Position numbers and translations under genes: made by a program. The notes under the pieces are model-generated. The model worked only from the letters and a program-made list of their open reading frames with translations, was not told the DNA's origin and did no database searches. Of a DNA stretch of 27,901 nucleotides, positions 1-10,691 are shown piece after piece (within the stretch, counting starts at the first letter, position 1; the number at the start of each line of letters is the position of its first letter). The DNA lies in assembly GCA_024641895.1 (NCBI GenBank), contig JAHECE010000004.1:1701-29601 (forward strand). The letters run 5' to 3'. Origin of the DNA: Actinomycetales bacterium. Its GTDB lineage: Bacteria; Actinomycetota; Actinomycetes; Actinomycetales; JAHECE01.

Positions 1-747
1 CGGGTTGGTGTTGGTGCGACGCTCGATCCAGGTGTCGTCGCCCCAGGTGTAGTCGCTGTCGATGACCACCGAGGCGGTCGCAGGCGGCTGCTCCGTGCCG
101 CGAGCCATCGGGTCGGCCTTCTGGTGCCAGCTGCCGTCGCGGTAGCCGATCTCGAACTTGTACCGGGCGCCGGCCTGCACGCCGGGGATGAACAGCTCCC
201 AGACGCCGCAGGAGCCGAGCGAGCGCATCGCGTGCTGAGCGCCCTGCCAGTGATTGAAGTCGCCGACGACGCGCACGGCGCGGGCGTTGGGTGCCCACAC
301 GGCGAACGAGACGCCCGTGACGTCACCCAGGACGCTCGGGTACGAGCGGACGTGTGCTCCGAGGACCTCCCAGAGGTTCTCGTGGCGTCCCTCGCCGATG
401 AGGTACTGGTCCATCTCGCCGAGGGTCGGCATGAAGCGGTACGGGTCGTCCGTGACGTGCGGGAAGCCGTCCTCGTAGGTGACTTCGAGTCGGTAGTCGG
501 GGACGGTCTCGCCGGCGACCACGGCCACCCAGACGCCCTCGTGCTCGTGGGTCGCGTCGACGGGCTCGTCGAGGGTCAGGATGCGGACGGACCCTGCGAG
601 CGGGCGCAGGACCCGGATCGTGACATTGCCCTCGTGCACGTGCGCGCCCAGCACAGAGTGCGGGTCGTGGTGGTACCCGTACGCGATAGCGCGGAGCGTG
701 TCGTCGTGCACAGGTAGGGCTGCCAGGGCGGGGGTCTCTTCGGTCAT
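1..747 (-). CDS. glgB: 1,4-alpha-glucan branching enzyme, N-terminal part (cut by window edge)
   Basis: GlgB makes alpha-1,6 branches in glycogen-type glucan in the cytoplasm. Only the first 249 codons are in the window. The protein starts MTEETPALAALPVHDDTL and shows the two tandem N-terminal beta-sandwich domains of long-form bacterial GlgB: the first contains HHDPHSVLGAH (about residues 26-36), the second (CBM48) contains FAVWAPNA and VVGDFNHW (about residues 148-170). The catalytic GH13 barrel lies beyond position 1. The ATG at 747-745 is preceded by a good ribosome binding site (GGGAGAG on the minus strand), which decides the start. It is the last visible gene of the glgX-glgE-treS-mak-glgB run, 61 bp after mak. 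In the GlgE pathway GlgB branches the linear glucan that GlgE elongates. Identity is firm; only completeness is unknown. Confidence 0.95.
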   Translation of the reverse strand, partial: MTEETPALAALPVHDDTLRAIAYGYHHDPHSVLGAHVHEGNVTIRVLRPLAGSVRILTLDEPVDATHEHEGVWVAVVAGETVPDYRLEVTYEDGFPHVTDDPYRFMPTLGEMDQYLIGEGRHENLWEVLGAHVRSYPSVLGDVTGVSFAVWAPNARAVRVVGDFNHWQGAQHAMRSLGSCGVWELFIPGVQAGARYKFEIGYRDGSWHQKADPMARGTEQPPATASVVIDSDYTWGDDTWIERRTNTNP

Positions 748-808
748 GCTCACACTCTCCCATTCAGGGGTCTGGCGAAGGCGTCGATTGGGTCAGACGG
801 CGAACCTG

Positions 809-2170
809 TCACGAATCGACCTCGCGACGGATGGCCTCGAGCGGGATGCTGAGCCAGTCAGGACGATTGCGGGCCTCGTAGACCGCTTCGTAGAGCGTGC
901 GTTCGAGCAGGACTGCCCGCTCCACGATGCCGTCCGACGCGGCTTCCGCTACCGGGTGGTCACTGGGGCGCACCGACTCGGTCACGTACGCATCTTGGAG
1001 GGCCGAGCGCGACTCCGCTGCCCATTCCGCGGTCCCGTTTCCCACGGCCGCGGCGTAGTCGATCGACCGGATGGCACCGGCGAGGTCGCGCAGCGCCTGG
1101 TCCGGCTTCGTACGCTCCTCGAGAGAGCGCAGGGGTTCGCCCTCGAAGTCCAGGACGAACCAGCCGGCGTCGGAGTGCAGGCACTGGCCGAGATGGAAGT
1201 CGCCGTGGACTCGCTGGTCGAGCGGCACGTCGGAGAGAGCCTCGACCTGGTCGATCACGGCCTCGACGGCGGGCAGGAGCTCCCGGAGCTCGGCGACCTC
1301 ACGCGCGGCCCACGTGGTGCGCTCCCGCAGCGTGGCGGCGAGTGCGGCCGCCCGGGTCGGCCCGTCCCTGTCGTCCTGCGGCGGGAAGGCTTCGGCCAGG
1401 GCGCGGTGCATCTCGGCGATCGTCCGGCCCAGGTCGGCGGCCAGGCCGGCGAAGCTGGTGCCCTCCCGGGCGTAGAAGCAGGCCAGCTCGAAGCCGTCGT
1501 GGGCGCCGGGAACGAACGCCGCGACGACGCCCAGGTGACCGTGGTGCTCCTCGCCGCCATCGCGCCAGGAGCCCTCGACCCACCCGAGGGGTTGGGGGAC
1601 GTTGCGCCAGCCTGCCTTGACGAGCGCGACGGGAACCTCGATCTCGGGGTTGGTGCCGGGTGAGATGACTCGGAAGGCCTTGAGGATCCCGTCAGGCCCG
1701 GTCTCCGCATCTTTCTTGCGGGGGATGAGCACCGAGGTGTTGGACTGCTCGCCGCGCAGCACGCGCGCCTTCGACGGCTCGAGGGGTGCCAGGCCCGCGC
1801 CGTTGCCCTGGTCGACCGCGAGGGTCGTCCAGGCGCGCAGGAACGCTGGGTGGTGCGGCCCGTCCGCGAGGACGGAGCCGTCGGCGAGCGTCGCGATCGC
1901 GCCCGGCACGCTGCCTCCCTCGCCTGCGCCGCCGTCGAGGACGAGGGGTACCTGGACGATCACGCTCCCCTCCGACGACGGCACCCGGATCAGGGCGTCG
2001 AGCACGAGCGCGGCGCCGTCCGGATCTGTCAGCTCGATCCGGCTGACGATACTGGCGCCCGCGGTCCCGCCGGCTGCAGTGTCCTTGGCCGGATACCAGC
2101 GCTGGCCGGGAAGCCACGTGCTCAGGGCGGCGAGGAGTCCCTCGTCGTCGGGCCAGCTCAGCTGTGCCAT
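809..2170 (-). CDS. mak: Maltokinase (ATP:maltose 1-phosphotransferase)
   Basis: Maltokinase (Mak, Pep2) phosphorylates maltose with ATP to alpha-maltose-1-phosphate, the donor used by GlgE. The 453-residue product matches the usual size of about 450. It has the N-terminal cap domain (TWLPGQRWYPAKD, residues 18-30), the EQSNTS loop near residue 141, and the aminoglycoside-phosphotransferase-like core with VHGDFHLGQ (residues 321-329, catalytic Asp324) and LDFEGEP (residues 340-346, metal-binding Asp341), followed by KPDQALRDLAG. The ATG at 2170-2168 lies inside the 3' end of treS, overlapping it by 13 bp, so the two are translationally linked. In mycobacteria TreS and Mak form a complex and in some actinobacteria they are fused. 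The overlap here fits that partnership. Confidence 0.93.
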   Translation of the reverse strand: MAQLSWPDDEGLLAALSTWLPGQRWYPAKDTAAGGTAGASIVSRIELTDPDGAALVLDALIRVPSSEGSVIVQVPLVLDGGAGEGGSVPGAIATLADGSVLADGPHHPAFLRAWTTLAVDQGNGAGLAPLEPSKARVLRGEQSNTSVLIPRKKDAETGPDGILKAFRVISPGTNPEIEVPVALVKAGWRNVPQPLGWVEGSWRDGGEEHHGHLGVVAAFVPGAHDGFELACFYAREGTSFAGLAADLGRTIAEMHRALAEAFPPQDDRDGPTRAAALAATLRERTTWAAREVAELRELLPAVEAVIDQVEALSDVPLDQRVHGDFHLGQCLHSDAGWFVLDFEGEPLRSLEERTKPDQALRDLAGAIRSIDYAAAVGNGTAEWAAESRSALQDAYVTESVRPSDHPVAEAASDGIVERAVLLERTLYEAVYEARNRPDWLSIPLEAIRREVDS

Positions 2171-4182
2171 CTGCTGCTCTTCTCCGGGTCCTGCCGTCGT
2201 CCGGCGGCGGTCGTGGGGGGGCGTTCCGAGGTCGCCCCGATGTCGGTTGTCGTCGTTGGCTCGGGAGTTGCGCCCGTCATGGCTGTTCCGGCAGCTGCTC
2301 CAGCGGCGGGATCGGTCGTGGCGGTCGTGGCGGTCGTGGCGGCGGGAGAAGCTGCGACCCCGCGCTTGGACCTGCCGCCGATGGGCGGGCCGACCGGGGG
2401 CTCCTCGGCCGTGGGCGCGCCGACCGCGGCCGGGACGGGTTCCTGGATGACGGTCTGCGCGGCGGGGACGTCACGGGTCAGCGACAGCCAGAAGAAGTCC
2501 CTGGCACCCAGCGTGACCGTGAACGTGTCATCCGCCGCGATTCGCGGGAACTCGGCCCCACCGAAGATGTCGCGCACCCGCGCACCGCCTGCGCCGGGGA
2601 CCTGGATCGTCCCGGCGCGGGGGGTGTTCGCCATGTTCATGACACAGAGCACGGTCTCCTGCGGGTTGCTCCGCAGGTAGGAGAGCACGGCTTCGTTGTC
2701 ACACGTCAAAGCGGTGAACGAACCGTTTCCGAAGACGGGGTGCGCCCGACGGACGTCGAGGATCCCGCGCGTCCAGTGCAGGAGCGACGTGCTCGTCGCG
2801 TACTGCGCCTCGACGTTGACGCCGGCGTAGTGGCTGACGAGGGACTGCACGAGCGGGAGGTAGAGCTTGCCGGGGTCCGCGGAGGAGAACCCGGAGTTGC
2901 GGTCCGGCGTCCACTGCATCGGCGTGCGCACGGCATCCCGGTCCGGGAGCCAGATGTTGTCGCCCATCCCGATCTCGTCCCCGTAGTACAGGCACGGACT
3001 GCCGGGCAGTGAGAGCAGCAGCGCGTTGGCGAGCTCGATCTCAGCCCGCGAGTTGCCCAGCAGGGGGGCGAGGCGACGACGGATACCGACGTTGGCCCGC
3101 ATCCGCGGATCCTCGGCGTACCAGCCGTACATCGCCGCGCGCTCCTCGGTCGAGACCATCTCGAGAGTGAGCTCGTCGTGGTTGCGCAGGAACGTCCCCC
3201 ACTGGGCACCTGCGGGGATCTCCGGGGTGTCGGCGAGGATCTGGGTGATCGCCGTCGCTTTCTGCTCCCGCAGTGCGTAGTAGATCCGCGGCATCACGGG
3301 GAAGTGGAAGCACATGTGGCACTCGGGCTCGTCCTCGGTGCCGTAGTAGGCGACGACGTCCTCGGGCCACTGGTTGGCCTCAGCCAGGAGGATCGTGCCC
3401 GGGAACTCCCGGTCCACCATCGCGCGCACGTCTCGCAGGAAGCGATGGGTCTTCGGCAGGTTCTCGCAGTTCGTGCCCTCCTCTTCGAAGAGGTAGGGCA
3501 CGGCGTCGAGACGGAAGCCGTCGACGCCCATGCGGGCCCAGAACCTGACGACGTCGAAGATCGCGTCCTGGACCTGCGGGTTCTCGAAGTTGAGGTCAGG
3601 CTGGTGCGAGAAGAACCGATGCCAGAAGTACTGGCGGCGCACCGGGTCGAAGGTCCAGTTGGACACCTCCGTGTCGACGAAGATGATCCGCGCCTCCTGG
3701 TACTTCGTGTTGTCGTCGCTCCAGACGTAGAAGTCGCCGAACGGTCCGTTCGGGTTGGAGCGAGAGGACTGGAACCACGGGTGCTGGTCGCTCGTGTGGT
3801 TCATGACCAGGTCGATGATGATCCGGATGCCGCGGGCGTGCGCCTCGCCCACGAGGTGGGCGAACTGGTCGATCGTGCCGAAGTCGCCGAGGATGCCCGT
3901 GTAGTCCGCGATGTCGTACCCGCCGTCCCGCAGGGGGGACGGGTAGATCGGGGGCAGCCACAGGCAGTCGACGCCGAGCCACTGCAGGTAGTCGAGCCGT
4001 TCGAGCAGCCCCGCCAGGTCCCCGGTGCCGTCGCCGTTGGAGTCGGCGAAGGCACGCGTGAGGACCTCGTAGAAGACGGCCGTCTTGTACCAGTCCGGGT
4101 CGTTGCTCAGGCCTGGGTGCATGGCGTCCTGGATCAGGGTCGCAGACGACCGGGACGGCAGTCCCGGCGTAGGAGCCGTCAT
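2158..4182 (-). CDS. treS: Trehalose synthase (maltose alpha-D-glucosyltransferase)
   Basis: TreS interconverts trehalose and maltose, feeding maltose to Mak. The 674-residue protein is a GH13 enzyme: it starts MTAPTPGLPSRSS, has the early motif VFYEVLTRAFADSNGDGTGD, region I DLVMNHT (about 124-130), region II GFRLDAV with nucleophile Asp226, LLAEAN with acid/base Glu268, and FLRNHDE with Asp336. The ATG at 4182-4180 overlaps the glgE stop (ATGA), which fixes the start over longer open frame upstream. Unusually, about 103 residues beyond the end of the catalytic and C-terminal beta domains (residues 572-674) are Pro/Ala/Thr-rich low-complexity sequence. This tail resembles an interdomain linker, and mak begins inside its coding sequence. 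Confidence 0.95.
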   Translation of the reverse strand: MTAPTPGLPSRSSATLIQDAMHPGLSNDPDWYKTAVFYEVLTRAFADSNGDGTGDLAGLLERLDYLQWLGVDCLWLPPIYPSPLRDGGYDIADYTGILGDFGTIDQFAHLVGEAHARGIRIIIDLVMNHTSDQHPWFQSSRSNPNGPFGDFYVWSDDNTKYQEARIIFVDTEVSNWTFDPVRRQYFWHRFFSHQPDLNFENPQVQDAIFDVVRFWARMGVDGFRLDAVPYLFEEEGTNCENLPKTHRFLRDVRAMVDREFPGTILLAEANQWPEDVVAYYGTEDEPECHMCFHFPVMPRIYYALREQKATAITQILADTPEIPAGAQWGTFLRNHDELTLEMVSTEERAAMYGWYAEDPRMRANVGIRRRLAPLLGNSRAEIELANALLLSLPGSPCLYYGDEIGMGDNIWLPDRDAVRTPMQWTPDRNSGFSSADPGKLYLPLVQSLVSHYAGVNVEAQYATSTSLLHWTRGILDVRRAHPVFGNGSFTALTCDNEAVLSYLRSNPQETVLCVMNMANTPRAGTIQVPGAGGARVRDIFGGAEFPRIAADDTFTVTLGARDFFWLSLTRDVPAAQTVIQEPVPAAVGAPTAEEPPVGPPIGGRSKRGVAASPAATTATTATTDPAAGAAAGTAMTGATPEPTTTTDIGATSERPPTTAAGRRQDPEKSSRWHS
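2313..2339. repeat. 9-bp tandem repeat, three copies, inside the treS tail
   Basis: CGGTCGTGG occurs three times head to tail, followed by a partial CGG. On the coding (minus) strand it encodes a Thr-Thr-Ala type repeat within the low-complexity C-terminal tail of TreS. Because the unit is a multiple of three, copy-number change would lengthen or shorten the tail without a frameshift. Confidence 0.8.
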
Positions 4183-6209
4183 GTGTGCTCCACGGCGAGG
4201 ACGTGCGCGACCTGGCCGTGGGGGTTGAGGCGCACGTACGGGTGCTCGCCCCAGGTGAACGTCTCGCCCGAGATCTCGTCGCGGGCGGTGAACGAGAGCT
4301 GGGTACCGGGCTCGGCGGCCGGCAGGCCGAGCGCGGTGCGGTTGAGGTAGAGCACGCCTTCGCGAGTGGTGTACGGGTCGAGGTTCACCACGACGATCAC
4401 CGTGTCCGGGCGGCCCGTCGGGGAGTCCTTGGCATCGAGGTGCCGTGAGAAGCACAGCGTCGCGTCGTCACTCGTCGGGTGGACCGTGATGTTGCGCAGC
4501 CGCTGCAGCGCTGGGTGCTGGCGGCGGATCCCGTTGAGGATGCCGAGCAGGCGGGCGATGCCGTAGCCGTCGGCGCGACTCCAGTCGCGCTGCTTGAACT
4601 CGTACTTCTCGTTGTCGATCTGCTCCTCCGCGCCCGGCCTGGGTACGTTCTCGACGAGTTCGTAGCCGGCGTAGATGCCCCACGTGGGAGCTCCGGTGGC
4701 CGCGAGCACCGCGCGGATCGCGAAGGCCGCGGTACCGCCCTGCTGCATGTACGGCGTGAGGATGTCGTGCGTGGTCGGCCAGAGGCTCGGCCGCATGACG
4801 GAGGCCCAGTCGCCACCCAGCTCGGCGAAGTACGAGCCGAGCTCGTGCTTGTTGATGCGCCAGGTGAAGTACGTGTACGACTGGTGGAAGCCGATGAGTG
4901 CCAGCGTGTGCATCATCGCCGGCTTCGTGAAGGCCTCCGACAGGAAGATCACGTCGGGGTGGTTCGCGCGGAACTCCTCGAGCAGTCGTTCCCAGAAGTT
5001 GAGCGGCTTCGTGTGCGGGTTGTCGACGCGGAACGCCGTGACGCCGTGCTCCACCCACTTGACCAGGACGTCGCGGATGGCGACGTAGATGCCGTCCGGG
5101 TCGTTGTCGAAGTTCAGGGGGTAGATGTCCTGGTACTTCTTGGGCGGGTTCTCCGCGTACGCGATCGAGCCGTCGATCCGGGTGGTGAACCACTCCGGGT
5201 GCTCGGTGACCCAGGGGTGGTCGGGGGAGCACTGGAGCGCGATGTCGAGGGCGACCTCGAGGCCGTTCTCCCGAGACTTGGCGACGAAGTAGTCGAAGTC
5301 GTCGAAGGTGCCGAGCTCCGGGTGGATGGCGTCGTGCCCGCCATCGGGTGCGCCGATGGCGTACGGCGAGCCCGGGTCTTCGGGACCGGCGTTGAGGGTG
5401 TTGTTGGGACCCTTGCGGAACGTCGTGCCGATCGGGTGGATCGGCGTCAGGTAGACGACGTCGAAGCCCATCGCCGCGATCTGCGGGAGCCGCTCGGTCG
5501 CCGTGCGCAGGGTGCCGCCGATCCACTTGCCGTTCTCGTCGCGACGCGCGCCCTCGGACCGCGGGAAGATCTCGTACCACGCGCCGACCATCGCCAGGTC
5601 GCGCTCGACCAGGAGCGGGTAGGCGGCCGACGGTGAGACGTAGTCGCGGACCGGCATCGCGTCGAAGGCTTCGACCACCTCGGCGGACCGGCCGGAGGCC
5701 AGCCGGTCGAGCGGCGCGCGGTTGCTGTCCCGCATGGCGTGCGCGGCGCGGAAGAGCACGTCCGCCAGCCTGGTGGGGGTGCCCTCGCGGGCTGCCGCGT
5801 CGCGGAAGAGCTTGACGCCCTCGGCGAGCATGAGCTCGACGTCCACACCCGCGCGGATCTTGAGCTCGGCGTCGTGGCTCCAGGTGCCGTACGGGTCCGA
5901 CCAGCCCTCGACCCGGAACGTCCACTCACCCTCGGCGTCAGGGGTCAGGCGTGCCTCGTAGACGTCGAGGCCGGGGCGGATCAGGGTCATCCGTGCGGAG
6001 GAGTGGTCGGTGCCGTCGGGGCGGGTCAGCACGGCGGTCGCGGCCACGGCGTCATGACCCTCACGGAAGACGGTGGCGCGGATCGGTACCGCTTCCCCGA
6101 CGATGGCCTTGCTCGGCCATCTACCGCCTTCCAAGACGGGCTGTACGGCGAGGACGGGGATCCTGCCGAGCGGTGCGGCCGGAGCGGGCTGGGGCGTCGT
6201 TGCAGTCAC
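4179..6209 (-). CDS. glgE: Alpha-1,4-glucan:maltose-1-phosphate maltosyltransferase
   Basis: GlgE (GH13_3) transfers maltosyl units from alpha-maltose-1-phosphate to the non-reducing end of alpha-1,4-glucan. The 676-residue product has the expected length. Visible marks are the N-terminal beta domain (residues about 15-120), the helical insertion (about 125-200), YLTPIHPIGTTFRKGPNN (253-270), AFRVDNPHTKP (392-402) with nucleophile Asp396, and FLSEAFTKPAMMHTL (422-436) with acid/base Glu425. The position and spacing of these match the Streptomyces enzyme. The start is GTG at 6209-6207. It is preceded by TAGGTT ending 6 nt upstream, which can be read as a leaderless -10 box; AGGTAGG could alternatively be a weak ribosome binding site. 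The stop overlaps the treS ATG by 4 bp. The gene lies 179 bp after glgX. Confidence 0.96.
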   Translation of the reverse strand: MTATTPQPAPAAPLGRIPVLAVQPVLEGGRWPSKAIVGEAVPIRATVFREGHDAVAATAVLTRPDGTDHSSARMTLIRPGLDVYEARLTPDAEGEWTFRVEGWSDPYGTWSHDAELKIRAGVDVELMLAEGVKLFRDAAAREGTPTRLADVLFRAAHAMRDSNRAPLDRLASGRSAEVVEAFDAMPVRDYVSPSAAYPLLVERDLAMVGAWYEIFPRSEGARRDENGKWIGGTLRTATERLPQIAAMGFDVVYLTPIHPIGTTFRKGPNNTLNAGPEDPGSPYAIGAPDGGHDAIHPELGTFDDFDYFVAKSRENGLEVALDIALQCSPDHPWVTEHPEWFTTRIDGSIAYAENPPKKYQDIYPLNFDNDPDGIYVAIRDVLVKWVEHGVTAFRVDNPHTKPLNFWERLLEEFRANHPDVIFLSEAFTKPAMMHTLALIGFHQSYTYFTWRINKHELGSYFAELGGDWASVMRPSLWPTTHDILTPYMQQGGTAAFAIRAVLAATGAPTWGIYAGYELVENVPRPGAEEQIDNEKYEFKQRDWSRADGYGIARLLGILNGIRRQHPALQRLRNITVHPTSDDATLCFSRHLDAKDSPTGRPDTVIVVVNLDPYTTREGVLYLNRTALGLPAAEPGTQLSFTARDEISGETFTWGEHPYVRLNPHGQVAHVLAVEHT

Positions 6210-6215
6210 GGCCCG

Positions 6216-6221
6216 AACCTA
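6216..6221 (-). promoter_or_regulatory. Candidate -10 box (TAGGTT) of a leaderless glgE promoter
   Basis: TAGGTT fits TANNNT and ends 6 nt before the glgE GTG, the spacing that puts transcription start on or next to the start codon. It lies in the 179-bp glgX-glgE gap, so glgE-treS-mak-glgB may be transcribed separately from glgX. No clear -35 box is seen. The overlapping AGGTAGG could instead act as a ribosome binding site on a longer transcript. Confidence 0.45.
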
Positions 6222-6388
6222 CCTAAAGCCCGGGCCTGCGGGGGGCGCAGCGGGACGGGACTTTCTCGCGGCACCGGTGTGCGACGGCGCGTCCGGCCTT
6301 GGCGTGGCGCCGGGCAACCGCGTCGAGGGGCCTCGGACGGGGACTCCGGCGGTGGTCCGGCCCGTGGACAGGTCCGGCTCCGGACGTG

Positions 6389-8659
<2,271 letters not shown>

Positions 8660-8765
8660 CGATCAAGTGTCCCGCATTCCGGCCCCCGGTCCGTGCCAGG
8701 CGCCACCGGATGGCACGCTTGTCTCCTACGCGCGCTCATAGAGGGTTTGAAGGAGTCACGGCGCC

Positions 8766-9551
8766 ATGAGAATTGTGGTCTGCGTCAAGCACGTCCCGGA
8801 CATCCAGGGAGAGCGGTCCTTCGGGGCCGACGCCCGGGTCGTCCGGGGCGAGGATGACGTGCTCAACGAGCTCGACGAGAACGCGGTCGAAGCGGCTCTC
8901 GTCCTCGCCGAGGAGCACGGCGGTGAGGTCGTCGCGCTGACGGTGGGGCCCGACGCCGCTGCGGGGGCTGTTCGCAAGGCGCTGCAGCTCGGTGCGGGCA
9001 AGGCCGTGCACGTCAGCGACGCGCGCATCGTGGGGGCGGACGTCATCGGCACCGCGGTCGTCCTCGCGGCGGCGATCAGGAAGATCGGCGCCGCCGAGCC
9101 GGTCGACCTCGTCGTCACGGGGATGGCTTCGCTCGACGGGCTGACCTCCATGCTGCCGGCTGCGCTCGCCGCGTGCCTCGACCTGCCCGCGCTGACGCTG
9201 GCCGCCGAGGTAAGCGTCACCGGCACCACCGTGCGCGTGCGTCGCGACGTCGGCGAGGTGGGCGAGGTGCTTGAGGCCGACCTCCCGGCGCTCGTCAGCG
9301 TCACCGACCAGGCGAACGAGCCGAGGTACCCCAACTTCAAGGGGATCATGGCGGCGAAGAAGAAGCCGGTCGAGGTCCTCACCCTCGACGACCTCGGCCT
9401 CGACGCGGGCGAGACGGGTGCAGCGGGCGCGCGGACGCGCGTCGTCGATGCGCAGATCCGCCCGCCGCGTCCCCAGGGACAGATCCTCATCGACTCCGGC
9501 GACGCCGGGCTGGCTCTCGCCGCCTTCATCGCCGAGCGCAAGTTCATCTGA
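8766..9551 (+). CDS. etfB: Electron transfer flavoprotein subunit beta
   Basis: EtfB (FixA) pairs with EtfA to carry electrons from acyl-CoA and related flavin dehydrogenases. The 261-residue protein starts MRIVVCVKHVPDIQGERSF, has the adenine-nucleotide-binding alpha/beta fold, and carries the ETF-beta signature near residues 178-201 (TDQANEPRYPNFKGIMAAKK). Length is typical. The ATG is preceded by AAGGAG (8750-8755) with a 10-nt spacer, a standard ribosome binding site. It lies 40 bp upstream of etfA in the same direction, so the two form an operon. The start faces glgX divergently. No regulatory site could be called with confidence in the 106-bp divergent gap. Confidence 0.95.
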   Translation: MRIVVCVKHVPDIQGERSFGADARVVRGEDDVLNELDENAVEAALVLAEEHGGEVVALTVGPDAAAGAVRKALQLGAGKAVHVSDARIVGADVIGTAVVLAAAIRKIGAAEPVDLVVTGMASLDGLTSMLPAALAACLDLPALTLAAEVSVTGTTVRVRRDVGEVGEVLEADLPALVSVTDQANEPRYPNFKGIMAAKKKPVEVLTLDDLGLDAGETGAAGARTRVVDAQIRPPRPQGQILIDSGDAGLALAAFIAERKFI

Positions 9552-9591
9552 CCGGCCCCCGGCCGATCACGCAGAAGGAGACCCCACGGAT

Positions 9592-10575
9592 ATGAACGGA
9601 CCGGCCCTGGTCCTCGTCGACCAGCACGACGGCGCCCTGTCCAGCCCGACCCGTGAGCTGCTCACGATCGCTCGCGAGGTCGCGCCCGGCCAGGCCCCCG
9701 CGGCCGTCTGGCTCGGGGATGCCGGCGAGCTAGCGATGTCCGAGCTCGGAGCATTCGGCGTCGGCACGGTGTACGTCCCCGAATTCGGCGGCACCAGCCC
9801 CTTCGTCGCAGCCGCGGCGGCCGAGGCGCTCGCCGCGGTCGTCGAGGTGGCGGCGCCTTCGGTCCTGTTCTTCTCCTCGACCTTCGAGAACAAGGAGATC
9901 GCTGCGGTCCTCGCGGTCCGGCTGGGCACGGGTGTCCTCGCGGACGGGACCGGCGTGCGGGTCGACGCCGCCGGCACGGTCATCATCGAGAAGACCGTGT
10001 TCGCCGGGACCTGGACGAGCTGGTGCGCCGTCACCGGCGGTACCGCTCTTATCGGCCTGAAGGCGCACGCGACGGAGCCGCAGGAGGTCGCTGCGGCCAC
10101 CCGGCCGGTCGTCGAGACGGTGGCGGTGTCCTTCACGCCTTCCGCCTCTGCGGTCCGGGTCGTCGAACGGACCGAGCGACACGCCGGCGGCGGAAGGCCT
10201 GAGCTGCCCGAGGCGCGCATCGTCGTCGTCGGCGGCCGTGGCACGGAGGGGGACTTCTCGCTGGTGGAGGAGCTCGCCGACGTGCTCGGCGCCGCCGTCG
10301 GCGCGACGCGCGTGGCCACCGACGAAGGCTGGATCGACCACTCCGCCCAGATCGGGCAGACCGGAGTGACCATTGCGCCGAAGCTCTACATCGGCGCGGG
10401 CGTCTCGGGTGCGATCCACCACCGCAGCGGCATGCAGGCCGCCGAGACGATCGTGGCCGTGAACACGGACTCGGACGCTCCGATCTTCGAGCTCGCGGAC
10501 CTCGGCATCGTCGGCGACCTCAACGACGTCCTGCCTCAGGCCTCGGCCGAGCTCCGTCGGCTCCGGGGCGAGTAG
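9592..10575 (+). CDS. etfA: Electron transfer flavoprotein subunit alpha
   Basis: EtfA (FixB) carries the FAD of the ETF heterodimer. The 327-residue protein starts MNGPALVLVDQHDG. Its C-terminal FAD-binding domain is clear: IGQTGVTIAPKLYIGAG (residues 254-270), VSGAIHHRSGM (271-281), then NTDSDAPIFELADLGIVGDL (291-310) and the closing NDVLP. The ATG at 9592 is chosen over the longer open frame because AAGGAG sits 12-17 nt upstream and the protein then begins at the conserved N-terminal strand. It follows etfB by 40 bp. A small stem-loop lies just after the stop. Confidence 0.95.
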   Translation: MNGPALVLVDQHDGALSSPTRELLTIAREVAPGQAPAAVWLGDAGELAMSELGAFGVGTVYVPEFGGTSPFVAAAAAEALAAVVEVAAPSVLFFSSTFENKEIAAVLAVRLGTGVLADGTGVRVDAAGTVIIEKTVFAGTWTSWCAVTGGTALIGLKAHATEPQEVAAATRPVVETVAVSFTPSASAVRVVERTERHAGGGRPELPEARIVVVGGRGTEGDFSLVEELADVLGAAVGATRVATDEGWIDHSAQIGQTGVTIAPKLYIGAGVSGAIHHRSGMQAAETIVAVNTDSDAPIFELADLGIVGDLNDVLPQASAELRRLRGE

Positions 10576-10598
10576 AGGGCGGCAGGTGACGCGGTGCT

Positions 10599-10614
10599 CG
10601 GCTCGGCTGAGCCG
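10599..10614 (+). terminator. Possible weak terminator hairpin after etfA
   Basis: CGGCTC-GGCT-GAGCCG forms a perfect 6-bp stem with a 4-nt loop 24 nt after the etfA stop. There is no T-tract behind it. Actinobacterial terminators often lack one, but a short GC stem is also common by chance at this base composition. Confidence 0.3.
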
Positions 10615-10677
10615 GTCCTGCTCCGCTCACGCCCGGCGGCAGGACCGACGCGCGCCCGGCCCGGCCGCGGCGGTTCG

Positions 10678-10683
10678 TAGACT
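10678..10683 (+). promoter_or_regulatory. Candidate leaderless -10 box (TAGACT) for the cysteine desulfurase gene
   Basis: TAGACT ends 8 nt before the GTG at 10692 and no Shine-Dalgarno sequence lies between them. The same hexamer at nearly the same spacing precedes gatC (18539), which supports both. Confidence 0.6.
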
Positions 10684-10691
10684 TGTCCGTC

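Noticed and set aside
3178..4350. Long open frame on the plus strand opposite treS (390 codons)
   Set aside because: It mirrors the codon structure of treS, has no recognisable domain and is Val/Asp/Glu/Arg-rich, as expected of an antisense shadow in GC-rich DNA.
4183..4455. Upstream extension of treS by 91 codons
   Set aside because: It lies inside the 3' coding part of glgE in another frame. The ATG at 4182 overlapping the glgE stop gives the expected TreS N terminus.
6372..6385. Inverted repeat GTCCGG-CT-CCGGAC after the glgX stop as a terminator
   Set aside because: The loop would be only 2 nt, the stem is short and there is no T-tract. Such repeats are frequent by chance at this GC content.
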